Assembly: GCF_003858635.1 (NCBI RefSeq)
Contig: NZ_RQJO01000007.1
Coordinates: 435,941 to 499,940 of the forward strand
Direction: 5' to 3'
Origin: Larkinella rosea
GTDB taxonomy: Bacteria > Bacteroidota > Bacteroidia > Cytophagales > Spirosomataceae
Length of the DNA stretch: 64,000 bases
The notes under the pieces: model-generated
Seen by the model: only the letters and a program-made list of their open reading frames with translations
What the model was told of the DNA's origin: nothing
The model's database searches: none
Program-made: the position numbers and the translations under genes
Part shown: positions 25,350 through 35,575 of the stretch, in pieces
How positions within the stretch are numbered: the stretch's first letter is position 1
Layout: each line of letters opens with the position of its first letter

Positions 25350-27920
25350 TTAAACGATCGTTCCGCCCATCACCGGGTCGGTAAAACTCGCTTTTCCGGT
25401 CTCGACGTGCCCCGCAAACCGTTTTTCAAAAACCGCATTTCCGGAAATTCTAACGCTGAAATCGTACCAGCCAAAACTCTTGCCCAAATCCAGCACCAGA
25501 CTCGACTGACCGCCTTTGGCAATCACTTTCGTCTTCGCACCGGTTTTGTACGCATTGTCTTTGACCTCAATGGTAACCGCCTTTGATTTGTCCAGATTGC
25601 TGATTTTTAGCTCAATAGAGCCAGTCAATTGTTTGCTTTGCGGAGTCGTGCGCTGGTATTCGCACTGAATGTCCAGCGCCGGGTCGTTGGCGTCGCCGAT
25701 GAATTCACGAAAAAAACCGTTCGGGCCATTGACCCGGAAGTGGTAGGTGTCCTTTTCAAAATCACCAAGCGGCCAGCTGTCGGAAACGCTGTCGCCAGCC
25801 CTGACGGCATAATCCCGGACTTTGAAATCACGTTCCGGTTTTTCATTGGCCGTCAGGTACGAATCCAGTGCGTAAACCGTGAACGGCGAACCGGCCGATT
25901 TGGCTCCAAAAACGTCTTTTTTAGCCTGAAATGTGATGCCGAATGATTTTTTATCCGCGCTTAACTTTCCGTCGGCGTAGAGTTGATACGGTAAGGCGCA
26001 GGCCGCCCGAACGCCTTTTTCCTGCTTTGGAATGAGGGGAGACGTGACCGGCGACTGGCGAATTTGAGCAACTTCCTCGTTTGTCAGTTTCTTATAACCA
26101 GATGGTAATTCTTTAAACTGGGCTTTGTGAATACTTTCCACAAATTCGTTTTTAGCCACAAAGGTTGGCAACGGAATTTTCTCGCCTTTGTAGGGTCGGA
26201 AAACCGATGTCAAATCCCCGCAAACCGTTCTCCGCCAGGCGCTGATATTGGATTCTTCGATCTTTTTACCGGTTTTCTTGTTGAGGAAAACTTCCAGAAA
26301 CTGGAGAATCGACGTATGATCGAACACCTCCGACGACACCATGCCGCCCCGACTCCAGGGCGAGGCAATCACGAGGGGAACCCGGTAACCCAACCCGATG
26401 GCGTTGGCGCGGGCTTCACGTTTGGCATTGATTCCTTTGCGTTTCAGCTCCTGCTCCATGAACACGTGTTCGATGCCCGTGTCGATGCCTTTGGACGTAG
26501 TGCCGGTTTCGGGCTGGTCGGGGTGGGGAGCCACAAACGGCGGAACGTGATCGAAATAGCCGTCGTTTTCGTCGTAGCAGAGAATAAAAACCGTCTTCTT
26601 CCAGACGTCCGGGTTCTGCGTCAGAATGTCGAGCATCTCGGAAATGTACCAGGCACCATACCAGGCCGCGCCCGGGTGGTCGGAGAAGTTTTCGGGAGCC
26701 ACCACCCACGAAACCGTCGGCAGCGTGCGGTTTTTAACGTCGGACCGAAACTGGTGCAGCACATCGCCTTTCGGGATTTCCACTTCGCGTTCCGTGCTGC
26801 CATCGTGGTATTTCAGCGACGTCAGCGAATGGTAATCGGGATCGTTTTTATTGGTGGTAAATGCTTTATTATGCAGGTTTTTAGATCGTTGCGAAAGCTT
26901 TTCGTAGTTTTCCCGGCTAAAGGTTTCCCGGTGCAACAGACCGGTTTTAAGCTCTTCTTCTTTTTTTGTAAGTTGTTTTTTCAGCTTGTCAGTTTCGCTG
27001 TCGGCTTCGGGCAGGGATTTAATTTTGGCGATTAATGCCTGAATTTCACCCGGTAATTCGGCCACCCGTTTTTCGAGGTATTTCTGATAAGCCGCCGAGT
27101 AGCCGACGTTGAATTGCTCGAACCACTCAATCGGGTTGTCGGTAAAATTGGCCAGCCAGCCTTCCTGTTCGCCTTCAAAACCGACCGGCAGGCTCAGTTC
27201 ATTCTGGTAAATTTTCCACGAAATGCCGTTGTCTTCCAGCCGTTCGGGGAAGGTTGTCCACCGGGCCGCATCGCCGTAATCGACGTCTTCGTTGCGCACA
27301 TTGGCTTTGGATTCGCGCTCCGGTTTTTCCCGAATCGTTCCGGTCCAGAGGTAGAGCCGGTTGGGCGTCGTACCCGTCAGCGACGAGCAGAAGTTCTGAT
27401 CGCAAACCGTAAAGGCGTCGGCCAGAGCGTAATAAAACGGAATATCTTCCCGGTTGTAATACCCCATTGTCAGGGGCATTTTGGCGTATTCCTTGTTGCC
27501 GGAACGCTTGGAATCCAGCCACTTATCGTATTTTCCGTTGTTGCGGGCGTCTACCTGGTTCGTCCAGGAATGCGGGAGCGAACTCATCCAGGTGGCCTTG
27601 GTATCTTTCAGATTCAGCCGAAATGGCGCGTAGGTTTCCCCGGCACCGTTGGTCTGGAGCCAGACCGGGTTTTTGTTGGGAAGCGTAATCGCGCGCGGAT
27701 CATTGAACCCCCGAACGCCCTGGAGGGAGCCGTAACAATGGTCGAACGAGCGGTTTTCCTGCATCAGAATGACGACGTGTTCCGCATCGAGAAAAGTACT
27801 GCCCGGCTGGGGATCGATGGCGAGGGCTTTTTGAATCGAGTCGGGTAAAACCTCGAAAAGGCTGGTGCCACCGGCTAGCAGGGCGGCTTTTTTTAAAAAT
27901 TCTCTTCTGCTGTCTATCAT
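25350..27920 (-). CDS. Phosphocholine-specific phospholipase C, Tat-exported
   Basis: An 856-residue non-hemolytic-type phospholipase C. The N-terminus MIDSRREFLKKAALLAGGTS is a Tat signal. The phosphoesterase domain begins with HVVILMQENRSFDHCYGSLQGVRGF (about 48-72), which holds the conserved metal/active-site ENRSFDH. FILCYDENDGYFDHVPPF and GLGYRVPLVIASPWSRGG are further family blocks. Two C-terminal beta domains (about 640-850) match the DUF756 repeats of this family. It probably hydrolyses phosphatidylcholine or sphingomyelin outside the cytoplasm. A charged insertion at about 280-360 (LKKQLTKKEEELK) may form a coiled coil. Confidence 0.9.
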   Translation of the reverse strand: MIDSRREFLKKAALLAGGTSLFEVLPDSIQKALAIDPQPGSTFLDAEHVVILMQENRSFDHCYGSLQGVRGFNDPRAITLPNKNPVWLQTNGAGETYAPFRLNLKDTKATWMSSLPHSWTNQVDARNNGKYDKWLDSKRSGNKEYAKMPLTMGYYNREDIPFYYALADAFTVCDQNFCSSLTGTTPNRLYLWTGTIREKPERESKANVRNEDVDYGDAARWTTFPERLEDNGISWKIYQNELSLPVGFEGEQEGWLANFTDNPIEWFEQFNVGYSAAYQKYLEKRVAELPGEIQALIAKIKSLPEADSETDKLKKQLTKKEEELKTGLLHRETFSRENYEKLSQRSKNLHNKAFTTNKNDPDYHSLTSLKYHDGSTEREVEIPKGDVLHQFRSDVKNRTLPTVSWVVAPENFSDHPGAAWYGAWYISEMLDILTQNPDVWKKTVFILCYDENDGYFDHVPPFVAPHPDQPETGTTSKGIDTGIEHVFMEQELKRKGINAKREARANAIGLGYRVPLVIASPWSRGGMVSSEVFDHTSILQFLEVFLNKKTGKKIEESNISAWRRTVCGDLTSVFRPYKGEKIPLPTFVAKNEFVESIHKAQFKELPSGYKKLTNEEVAQIRQSPVTSPLIPKQEKGVRAACALPYQLYADGKLSADKKSFGITFQAKKDVFGAKSAGSPFTVYALDSYLTANEKPERDFKVRDYAVRAGDSVSDSWPLGDFEKDTYHFRVNGPNGFFREFIGDANDPALDIQCEYQRTTPQSKQLTGSIELKISNLDKSKAVTIEVKDNAYKTGAKTKVIAKGGQSSLVLDLGKSFGWYDFSVRISGNAVFEKRFAGHVETGKASFTDPVMGGTIV

Positions 27921-28334
27921 TTTGGGCTGGATAGTAAGTGGTTAGTAAAGATAGTTTTTTTTGGAGTGGGATTGGAAGAAACAAGCCCCTATTTAACAGT
28001 ATGATAACTTTTTGGAGAATTTTCGGCCTTTTGATCGTCTGTTCTCAGGAGTGTATCGTTGAGTAGCGGGTTGCCAAGCCGCACCTATTGTTACCGTTTC
28101 TCCCCGAACCGGTTTTCTGAGCGGTTTTCCAACCTGCCTGGTCAGTAATCAAGGTAGCTGCTTAAGCACCCAAATACCAGCCAAAGTCAAATGCCCGTTC
28201 CCTCAGTCGGGCGATATCGACAACGATTCGGGAAATATTGTCATTTATCGATCATTCCCGACGATCTACTTTTGACCCAGCTACTTCTAGTAGGAATCAG
28301 ACGGATTCCAATCCAACCAAAACAAGAAAGGACT
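27921..28334. other. 414-base intergenic region
   Basis: It lies between divergent phospholipase C and spondin lipoprotein genes. A minus-strand TATCTTTA (27946-27953) is a one-mismatch -7 box for the phospholipase, and the spondin promoter is at 28244-28274. The frame upstream of 28335 is open from 28191 but has no signal character. Nothing else was recognised here. Confidence 0.5.
28244..28274 (+). promoter_or_regulatory. Promoter of spondin lipoprotein gene
   Basis: TTTA (28244-28247), a 19-base spacer, and a perfect TAnnTTTG box TACTTTTG (28267-28274), 60 bases before ATG 28335. The spacing fits Bacteroidota promoters. Confidence 0.6.
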
Positions 28335-29627
28335 ATGAAAAACACCACACGCTGGCCGGCGATTGCCTTGTTGCCTTTTGCCATTTTCTCCTGTGTTCAG
28401 GATCACATCATTAATCCAAACTCCCAGAAAACCACAATTACTATAGAGAATGTGCTGAGTTCTCAACCGTTGGTTGAATCGGGCACGTTCAAAGGAACGG
28501 GCACGCCACCGGTTATTCTGCCGGGTGAATCGTTCACCATCCAGTTCTCGGCCGCCAAAGGCGAGGCCCTGAGTTTTGCCACCATGTACGGCTGGTCGAA
28601 CGACCTGTTTTTTGCACCCGAAAATCCGGGAATTCTGGTGTATGATTCCAATGGAAATCCGATTGAAGGTGATGTGTCTTCCCAGATCAAATTGTGGGAT
28701 AATGGAACGCGCGAAAATCAAAAACCGGGTGCTTCGGTAGCGCATCCCGGTGTGGCTGAAAGCAAAAATATCACCGAAGTGAAAGGAACGGATGCGCAGG
28801 GAAATTCGTACCTGGCGGCTTCTGATCTGATGAAGGCGACGTTGAAATACGATGGTAACTCGTATTTTACCCTGACGATTCAGAATACGTCCGGCGGAAC
28901 GGCCAACGAGACGCCATTCAGTCCGGGCGTTTGGGCGGTTTCGTATATCGTTGGGGGACAGTTGCTTAATCCGACTCCGCTGTACACCGCCGGTCAGCCG
29001 ACCGCCAATGGGCTGACCAATATTGCCGAAGCGGGGGATAATACGGCACTGAGTGCGTATGTGAAAGGCATAACCGGTATTTTTACTCCGCTATCGCCGG
29101 TATTGGTGGTGGTTTACAACGGAATCGAGAATCCGATTTTCAAAAATGGGGAAAATGACCGGGGGCAGGGGCTGACGATGATCGCCCAGCGCGGCAATGC
29201 CGACGATCTGGCGGCTTATTTGACCGGAAAACCGGGAATTAAAAACGTGTATGTGTTGGCGGCCGCGGGTACAAAAGTGTTGCTGCCGATCATTGACGGC
29301 AAACCGGGGAGCAGCGTTTCGCAGGAACTTTCGGTTGTTGCGGGCGACCGGATCGCCATTGCGACGATGTACGGTTTTTCCAATGACTGGTTTTTCGCAT
29401 CAGTCGATAACGGAGTCGATGCCACGCTAAAAGGTGACATTTCTACCAGCGTGAAGCTATACGACGACGGAACAGCCCTGAATCAGTTTCCGGGAGCTGG
29501 AATCACGCAGTTCAATCTGGCCGGAACACCGCTGGTGGAAAGCAAACCGATTGCGGAAGTGCCCAATCCCAATGCGTTTACAACCCTCCCGGCGATTAAG
29601 GATTTCATTAAAATTACCTTGCAATAG
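28335..29627 (+). CDS. Lipoprotein with two spondin-N domains
   Basis: ATG 28335 gives a lipoprotein signal with lipobox AIFSC (Cys20); upstream codons are open but belong to the promoter region. Two tandem domains of the spondin_N type follow. Each has the core ATMYGWSNDLFFAPE (first) or ATMYGFSNDWFFASV (second), a GDVSSQIKLWDNGT / GDISTSVKLYDDGT calcium-site-like block, and a QKPGA / QFPGAG segment. Spondin-N in animals is a C2-like fold; bacterial copies are surface proteins of unknown ligand. It probably sits on the outer membrane. An AraC-type regulator gene follows. Confidence 0.85.
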   Translation: MKNTTRWPAIALLPFAIFSCVQDHIINPNSQKTTITIENVLSSQPLVESGTFKGTGTPPVILPGESFTIQFSAAKGEALSFATMYGWSNDLFFAPENPGILVYDSNGNPIEGDVSSQIKLWDNGTRENQKPGASVAHPGVAESKNITEVKGTDAQGNSYLAASDLMKATLKYDGNSYFTLTIQNTSGGTANETPFSPGVWAVSYIVGGQLLNPTPLYTAGQPTANGLTNIAEAGDNTALSAYVKGITGIFTPLSPVLVVVYNGIENPIFKNGENDRGQGLTMIAQRGNADDLAAYLTGKPGIKNVYVLAAAGTKVLLPIIDGKPGSSVSQELSVVAGDRIAIATMYGFSNDWFFASVDNGVDATLKGDISTSVKLYDDGTALNQFPGAGITQFNLAGTPLVESKPIAEVPNPNAFTTLPAIKDFIKITLQ

Positions 29628-29678
29628 TTTTGTCGGAAACGTGTCGAAATGAAAATGTAAACCGGAGTGATGATGTTT

Positions 29679-29724
29679 ATCGAATGTAAAAGTGTGACCA
29701 TACCGATCACTTTTTACATTCGAT
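29679..29724. terminator. Hairpin after spondin gene
   Basis: ATCGAATGTAAAAGTG (29679-29694) pairs with CACTTTTTACATTCGAT (29708-29724), one bulged base, 13-nt loop. It lies 52 bases after the spondin stop and 40 bases before the AraC-type start. There is no T-run, so it may instead be a member of the palindromic repeat set. Confidence 0.6.
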
Positions 29725-29763
29725 ATCATCGTTTTGCTTTTGAAATTAAACAGAAGCGGTTTT

Positions 29764-30696
29764 ATGAAATTACACTACGAAGATAAATCTTCCCACGGCC
29801 AGTTTACGCTGATCATCAGCGACGCAACGATCGTGGGCGAAGGTGTATTCAACGGAAAAAAGGAGCCGGTCAGTACCATTGTGTGCAATACCGGCGACGA
29901 ACAGACCGTCGTTATCGACAATATTGGCTACACGATGCCGGCGAAGTCGCTGCTTCCGTTGGTGGCTAATCAACATTTTAAATTTGAAAAACCGGAAAAC
30001 CTGTCGGCCTGGCAATTCAACCGGGATTTTTACTGCATTGCCGATCACGACGCCGAGGTTGGGTGTGTCGGTTTTCTTTTTTATGGCATTCAGCATCCAT
30101 TATTTATTCGCTTAGCCCCTGATGAACTACAGAGTATTTTGGTGATTGAGCGGCTTTGTATCGAGGATATGACGGTGAAAGATAAAATGCAGGGCGAAAT
30201 GTTGCGGACGCTTTTAAAACGATTGATCATCAAAACCACGCGGATTGCCAAGAAACAAACGGAAAATTACGCGCGGTTTACGGAAGAGAAAATGGATATC
30301 ATCCGCAAATTTAATCTGCTGCTCGAAAGCTATTTCCGGGTTCATCACGACGTTCAATTCTATGCCGAAACCATGAATAAATCGCCCAAAACACTGACGA
30401 ATATTTTCCACATGTGTCAATATCCAGCGCCTTCAAAACTCATTCAGCAGCGGATTATTCTGGAAACAAAGCGGTATATTTATTACACGGATAAATCAGC
30501 GAAAGAAGTGGCCGATCACCTCGGATTTGCCAGCACGGCCCATTTTAGCCGGTTTTTTAAAGTTAATATGGGCATTAATTTTTCGGAATTTAAAAATCGC
30601 GAACGACGGGACTCCAAACCTGAAATTGGTACGGATTTGTTCCACGATCAACCACTGACCGTCGGGCCGTTGTCATCCGAAAAAGCAGTTGGCTAA
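29764..30696 (+). CDS. AraC family transcriptional regulator
   Basis: About 310 residues starting at ATG 29764 (MKLHYEDKSSHGQ). The N-terminal 180 residues are an unassigned sensor-like domain (QFTLIISDATIVGEGVF). The C-terminal AraC DNA-binding domain has the two helix-turn-helices DVQFYAETMNKSPKTLTNIF and KSAKEVADHLGFASTAHFSRFFKVNMGINFSEF, the second being the strongly conserved signature. It is placed between a surface lipoprotein and the HTCS gene and might regulate the former; the sequence offers no direct proof. Confidence 0.88.
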   Translation: MKLHYEDKSSHGQFTLIISDATIVGEGVFNGKKEPVSTIVCNTGDEQTVVIDNIGYTMPAKSLLPLVANQHFKFEKPENLSAWQFNRDFYCIADHDAEVGCVGFLFYGIQHPLFIRLAPDELQSILVIERLCIEDMTVKDKMQGEMLRTLLKRLIIKTTRIAKKQTENYARFTEEKMDIIRKFNLLLESYFRVHHDVQFYAETMNKSPKTLTNIFHMCQYPAPSKLIQQRIILETKRYIYYTDKSAKEVADHLGFASTAHFSRFFKVNMGINFSEFKNRERRDSKPEIGTDLFHDQPLTVGPLSSEKAVG

Positions 30697-30774
30697 CCGG
30701 CAAACTGACATTAGGGGAATAAAACGACACATTGATACGATTTTGCGTAAATTTCCGGTAAAAATCGGCTCTGA

Positions 30775-33700
30775 ATGCGATTCGTTTTCCTGTTTTTAGT
30801 ACTATTCCCGCTTACCGTTTTGGCCCAACTGAAAGGTTGGCAGGAGATTACCATTTCCGACGGACTGTCGCAGGGTATGGTGTACGACCTGAAACAGGAT
30901 CAGAAAGGATTCATCTGGATTGCGACCAAAGATGGCCTGAACCGCTTCGATGGCCATAATTTTACCATATTCACCCACGATCCTTACAATGACCACAGCA
31001 TTTCCGAGAACAACTGCTCGGCCTTGCTGATCGACCGCCATCAGCGGCTCTGGGTTGGCACCGGCAATCAGGGGCTGAACCTGTTCGATGAGCAGACCCG
31101 GCGGTTTTACCACCTGACCATCAGCGACCAGGCGGCTCCCAACGCAGGTAATTACGAAATCCGGCTGTTGTCCGAAGACCCTGAAGGGAATATCTGGGTC
31201 GGCACGGATACCCACAAAATCTTTCGCATCAAGTTGCCCGCTTCACTCGAATCCGGTTTTCCCGATCAGCACGATTTCACCAAACGGGTTGAGATTAAAG
31301 CGGTTCATCTCAACCAGCGATTTTCGTATACGCAGTCGCATTATTTTAGTTTTAAACCCAATGGACAGGGGTATATTGGAACGGCGTATGGACTGTATGA
31401 ATTCAACTGGAAGCAACCGGATTTAGCCACGCATCTGCCGTTATTTCATTCGAAAACCGGTGATTATCACGCCATGTATGTTGACCATCAGCAGGATTAC
31501 TGGTTTGCCGGCAACAGCAACCAGATCGAAGGCTGGCATCAGGGCGTGTATAAAACCATCGCTTTTCCCCGAAAAAACTATTTTGGGGTTAAACTAAAAG
31601 TTATTGATAATCAAACCATTGCAATTGCCACGCCGGATCATTTGTGGCTAATGTCACCCGCCGAACTCTTCCGGCAGGATAGCCTGACCATACGCAGTGC
31701 CTATGAGGCTCTCCCGCCTAATCTGGCCACAATCACGAGTCTGTTGAAAGACCGGACGGGTTCGATCTGGGCCGGAACCAGCGGTTATGGATTGCGGAAA
31801 TTCAATCCCCGTATCAAGCAGTTTCAGGTCTATTTACCGAACACGTCGCTATCCAGAATTTACGTCGACCGGCAGGGGCGGACTTATGTGCGGTTTCAGT
31901 ACGCCTACGAACAACTCGACCGGAAAACCAATCGCCGGGTGCCATTCCTGAACCCCGAAATGCCGGAAGCCGATCGTCGTCAACGGAATCTGATGCAGGA
32001 TAGCCGGGGTTATTTCTGGGTTTCCAATACGCATTTCCAGACTCACCAACATCACCTCTTTCAGTTTTCGCCGGATTGGAAACTGCTGAAGAAATACCCG
32101 TTACCGGCCAATACAACTTTTGGATTTGTTGGCAATCAAACCCTCGAAGATCCGCAGGGACGTCTCTGGATTGGCGTCAACAATGGCAAGTTGCTGCGCT
32201 TCAACCCCGCTACCGAAGTATTCGAGCGGTTTTCGTATCAACATCTGCTGCCCCAAAGCGGGGCCGAAATCGAAACCTACGCACTTCAGCTGGATCAGGA
32301 CGGAACGTTGTGGATTGGGACACAAAAAGGGTTGATCAAGGCCCAAAACAGCCAATCGAATCCGGTTTTTTCGATCTTCAAAAACAACAGGGCCAACCGG
32401 CAGAGCCTCAGCAATGATTTTATTTTGAGCCTGGCCGCCGATCCCAACCGGCCCGACCGGTTTCTCTGGGTAGGCACCAAAGGCGGAGGACTGGAACGCC
32501 TGGATAAGCAAACCGGTCAGTTCGAGCATTTTACCGAAGCGGACGGCTTACCAAACAGCGTTGTTTACGGAATTTTATCCGATGAATTTAAGAACTTCTG
32601 GCTCAGTACCAATCGGGGACTTAGCCGGTTTGGACCGCAGACGCGGGAGTTCCGGAACTATACCAAAGCCGATGGTTTGCAGGACGATGAGTTCAATAGC
32701 TGTGCCTATTTCAGAACCGCTTCCGGGGAATTGCTTTTTGCGGGGGTGAACGGCCTGACGCTTTTCCGGGCGAACGAAGTTTCAGGAACCACCCGGCAGC
32801 GGCCACTTGCCAGTATTATTGGTCTGAAAATCAACAATGAAGCGGTTGCTTTGGGAGGAGAAGATCCGTTACTAACAAAGGGAATCGAGTATACGTCGCG
32901 ACTTGATCTGGCGCACGATCAGAATCTGGTAACGCTGGAATTCAGCGTGATGGATTATACCAATTCGAACAAAAACCGCTATCGGTATCGCCTTTCCGGT
33001 ATCGACCGCGATTGGGTGGAAGCGGGGACCAACCGGTTCGCTAATTACGCCCACCTGCCCGACGGCAATTACCGGTTTGAAATGATTGGCTCGGCCGATG
33101 GCGAAGTCTGGAGTGTGCCATCGGTTTTGCAGATTCGGGTTCATCCGCCGGTTTACCTTAGCTGGTGGGCCTATCTGGTTTATATTCTGACGGGGATTGG
33201 GCTGGCCTGGCAATTGTACCGGTTTCAACGGCAGCGATTGATTCTGGAGCAACAGGTTGTTTTCGAGCAGAAAGAAGCCAGCCGACTGGCCGAACTGGAC
33301 GCCCTTAAAACCCGCCTTTTTGCGAATATATCCCACGAATTCCGGACACCCCTGACTCTGATCCTGGGCCCGATCGAACAATTGGTTCAGGAATATGCCC
33401 AGGATACGCGCTTTCCGTTGTTGCAGCGAAATGCGCATCGTTTGTTGAGTCTGATCAACCAGCTGCTGGATTTAAGCAAACTGGAAGCGGGGCAACTCCA
33501 ACCGGAGCTTCAATCCGGTGATCTGGCAACATTCTTTCGTACCATTGGAAGCTCATTTGAATCGCTGGCGGAGGACCGGAACATTACGTTTACGTTTCGG
33601 GAAAATCAGACGGAATACTGGGCCGATTTTGATCCGGATAAGCTGGAAAAAATTGTGACAAACCTCCTTTCGAATGCCTTTAAATTTACGCCAACGGGAC

Positions 33701-34848
33701 AATCCGTTGATCTGGACGTGCGGTTTCCTGAGCAGGATACATCCGGCGATCTGGTATTGACGGTCCGGGATACCGGTATCGGGATCGCCCCTGACCAGCA
33801 GGAACACATTTTCGAGCGGTTTTATCGGATCAATGGCGGCATCAGTCGGGCGTATGAAGGAAGCGGTATTGGATTGGCGTTGGTCCGCGAACTGGTTTGG
33901 GTATTGAATGGCAGCCTCAGTCTGGTCAGCTCGGAAGGAGTGGGGACGGTGTTTACGGTTCGGTTGCCGATCCCCAAAACCGCAAAACCGGCTGGCTTTG
34001 ATGCGCGGAGTTTGACACCCGCCCAGGGCGCTATCTTGGTGCCGGATGACTGGATTGTGTCCCCAAAACCGGTTGCGGAGAACGAGACTACTTCCGAAAA
34101 TATCCTGCTGATCGTGGACGACAATGCCGATATCCGGGCGTATGTCCGAAGCATTTTCGAAAGCGATTACCAGATTCTGGAAGCCATCGACGGGCAGGAT
34201 GGGCTGGAAAAAGCGACGACGCTGCTGCCCAATCTGGTGATCTGCGACCTGATGATGCCCCGGCTGGACGGTTTTGCCTTTTGCCGGGTTCTGAAAAGCC
34301 AGGAAGCCACCAGTCACATTCCGGTGGTGATGCTGACGGCCAAAGCCGAAATTGAAAACCGCATTGAAGGCTTTGAACAGGGGGCCGACGATTACCTGAC
34401 CAAACCCTTTCATCAGTTGGAAATCCGGGCGCGGGTGCGTAATCTGCTCGAGAAACAAATCCGTTTGCAGCGGTATTTTAGTGATCAGAAACCGCAGGAT
34501 TTAGCGGTAAACGAACCCGCAAACATTCAGGAGGAAGCATTTCTTCAAAAAGTACGAGCCATCGTTGATGATCACCTCGCCGAAAGCGCGTTCAACGTCG
34601 AACAACTTAGCCAGGAATTAAACCTGAGCCAGCGGCAAGTGGTGCGCAAAATCAAAGCCCTGACCAACCAGACTGCCGTGGAATTTATCCGGAACCAGCG
34701 CCTGGAACGGGCCGCATCGTATCTGCAACAAAATACCCTCAGCGTATCGGAGGTTGCGTATCAGGTGGGTTTTGAGAGTCTTTCCTATTTCACCAAAGTC
34801 TTCCAGGAGCGATACGGCGTCTTACCGTCGGCATACGCCCAGATTTGA
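30775..34848 (+). CDS. Hybrid two-component system (HTCS) sensor/regulator
   Basis: A 1357-residue single-protein signalling system. It has a signal peptide, about fourteen two-component-propeller repeats in two seven-bladed propellers (for example DQKGFIWIATKDGLNRFDG), a Y_Y_Y domain at about 705-800, a membrane helix (AYLVYILTGIGLAW), HisKA with His854 in NISHEFRTPL, an HATPase with N box NLLSNAFKFTP and G box GSGIGLAL, a receiver with Asp1158 in VICDLMMPRLDG, and a C-terminal AraC helix-turn-helix. HTCS proteins sense oligosaccharides in the periplasm and activate polysaccharide utilisation loci. Here no SusC/SusD locus is adjacent. A Rho-independent terminator follows. Confidence 0.93.
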   Translation: MRFVFLFLVLFPLTVLAQLKGWQEITISDGLSQGMVYDLKQDQKGFIWIATKDGLNRFDGHNFTIFTHDPYNDHSISENNCSALLIDRHQRLWVGTGNQGLNLFDEQTRRFYHLTISDQAAPNAGNYEIRLLSEDPEGNIWVGTDTHKIFRIKLPASLESGFPDQHDFTKRVEIKAVHLNQRFSYTQSHYFSFKPNGQGYIGTAYGLYEFNWKQPDLATHLPLFHSKTGDYHAMYVDHQQDYWFAGNSNQIEGWHQGVYKTIAFPRKNYFGVKLKVIDNQTIAIATPDHLWLMSPAELFRQDSLTIRSAYEALPPNLATITSLLKDRTGSIWAGTSGYGLRKFNPRIKQFQVYLPNTSLSRIYVDRQGRTYVRFQYAYEQLDRKTNRRVPFLNPEMPEADRRQRNLMQDSRGYFWVSNTHFQTHQHHLFQFSPDWKLLKKYPLPANTTFGFVGNQTLEDPQGRLWIGVNNGKLLRFNPATEVFERFSYQHLLPQSGAEIETYALQLDQDGTLWIGTQKGLIKAQNSQSNPVFSIFKNNRANRQSLSNDFILSLAADPNRPDRFLWVGTKGGGLERLDKQTGQFEHFTEADGLPNSVVYGILSDEFKNFWLSTNRGLSRFGPQTREFRNYTKADGLQDDEFNSCAYFRTASGELLFAGVNGLTLFRANEVSGTTRQRPLASIIGLKINNEAVALGGEDPLLTKGIEYTSRLDLAHDQNLVTLEFSVMDYTNSNKNRYRYRLSGIDRDWVEAGTNRFANYAHLPDGNYRFEMIGSADGEVWSVPSVLQIRVHPPVYLSWWAYLVYILTGIGLAWQLYRFQRQRLILEQQVVFEQKEASRLAELDALKTRLFANISHEFRTPLTLILGPIEQLVQEYAQDTRFPLLQRNAHRLLSLINQLLDLSKLEAGQLQPELQSGDLATFFRTIGSSFESLAEDRNITFTFRENQTEYWADFDPDKLEKIVTNLLSNAFKFTPTGQSVDLDVRFPEQDTSGDLVLTVRDTGIGIAPDQQEHIFERFYRINGGISRAYEGSGIGLALVRELVWVLNGSLSLVSSEGVGTVFTVRLPIPKTAKPAGFDARSLTPAQGAILVPDDWIVSPKPVAENETTSENILLIVDDNADIRAYVRSIFESDYQILEAIDGQDGLEKATTLLPNLVICDLMMPRLDGFAFCRVLKSQEATSHIPVVMLTAKAEIENRIEGFEQGADDYLTKPFHQLEIRARVRNLLEKQIRLQRYFSDQKPQDLAVNEPANIQEEAFLQKVRAIVDDHLAESAFNVEQLSQELNLSQRQVVRKIKALTNQTAVEFIRNQRLERAASYLQQNTLSVSEVAYQVGFESLSYFTKVFQERYGVLPSAYAQI

Positions 34849-34928
34849 ATGGATTGGATCATGGTACGGAGTTGATTGAAAATGATACGCCGGTTTGTCC
34901 TTCAGAACGTACATCAGTCCCCAATACC

Positions 34929-34949
34929 GGCCCGAAAAGGGCCTTTTTT
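34929..34949 (+). terminator. Rho-independent terminator of HTCS gene
   Basis: GGCCC, GAAAA loop, GGGCC, then six T residues: a compact textbook terminator 80 bases after the stop codon. Confidence 0.9.
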
Positions 34950-35091
34950 ATGCTTAAAAGTGGGAAATGGCGAAAATGAGCAAAAGAATGTCTGATTCGA
35001 GTTAACGCATTTTGACCGCCCGAAAAGAGTTTTGCACAGGAAACGTAACGGAAAATAATGGTCATTCATTCTCTAACTCGACACGACTGTA

Positions 35092-35400
35092 ATGCAAATG
35101 CGTTCCCTGTTTTTTCCCTACCTAAAAACCGCTCTGCCTGTACCGATTAGTCTGGTGCTTCTGTTGTCAGGAATGCTGGTGAATCAGCAGGCCATGCGCC
35201 TGGTAAAAAAAGTTGGGTTTGAGTCCCATCGGTTCCTATGCGATGTCTACCTGAATGGTTCGTTCGATGACCGGCCGACGACTCCTGTCAATTCTCCGCC
35301 AGTTGGTCGTAAAGTGAACCAACAAGCCACGGCCGAAACCCGGCCGTGGGTAAAAGAACGCCGATCGGGTTCAACCTTTCGAATCCTTAAAACCGCCTAG
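35092..35400 (+). CDS. Hypothetical protein with one hydrophobic segment (102 aa)
   Basis: Starts ATG 35092 and encodes an N-terminal hydrophobic stretch (ALPVPISLVLLLSGMLV, about 14-30) followed by a polar, proline-rich tail (SFDDRPTTPVNSPPVG). No family is recognised. The coding region contains a GC-rich hairpin, CCACGGCC/GGCCGTGG at 35327-35349, inside the reading frame, and no promoter box is evident. It might be a small membrane or anchored protein, or a non-coding segment with a chance frame. The 175 bases from its stop to the next gene show no further feature. Confidence 0.35.
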   Translation: MQMRSLFFPYLKTALPVPISLVLLLSGMLVNQQAMRLVKKVGFESHRFLCDVYLNGSFDDRPTTPVNSPPVGRKVNQQATAETRPWVKERRSGSTFRILKTA

Positions 35401-35575
35401 GGTGAATTTAAGCATCATCTGGTTAAGTACGGCTTTGGAAAAGAAAAAGAATCCTATCTCGAATAATCAATTTTTTCATTTAATAGCCTGATTATGAAAT
35501 AACTAGCACTGGTCCACCCCCCTTTAGCTCGGGCCGTGTTCGGGCCGCTTTTATTTCGTCATTCCCTCACCCTGT

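Noticed and set aside
25149-25586. Plus-strand frame of 145 codons over the palindrome and phospholipase terminator
   Set aside because: It is made of the palindromic element, a terminator and the antisense of the phospholipase 3' end.
26127-27035. 302-codon plus-strand frame inside the phospholipase C gene
   Set aside because: The phospholipase family blocks span the region on the minus strand; the plus product is Phe/Arg-rich nonsense.
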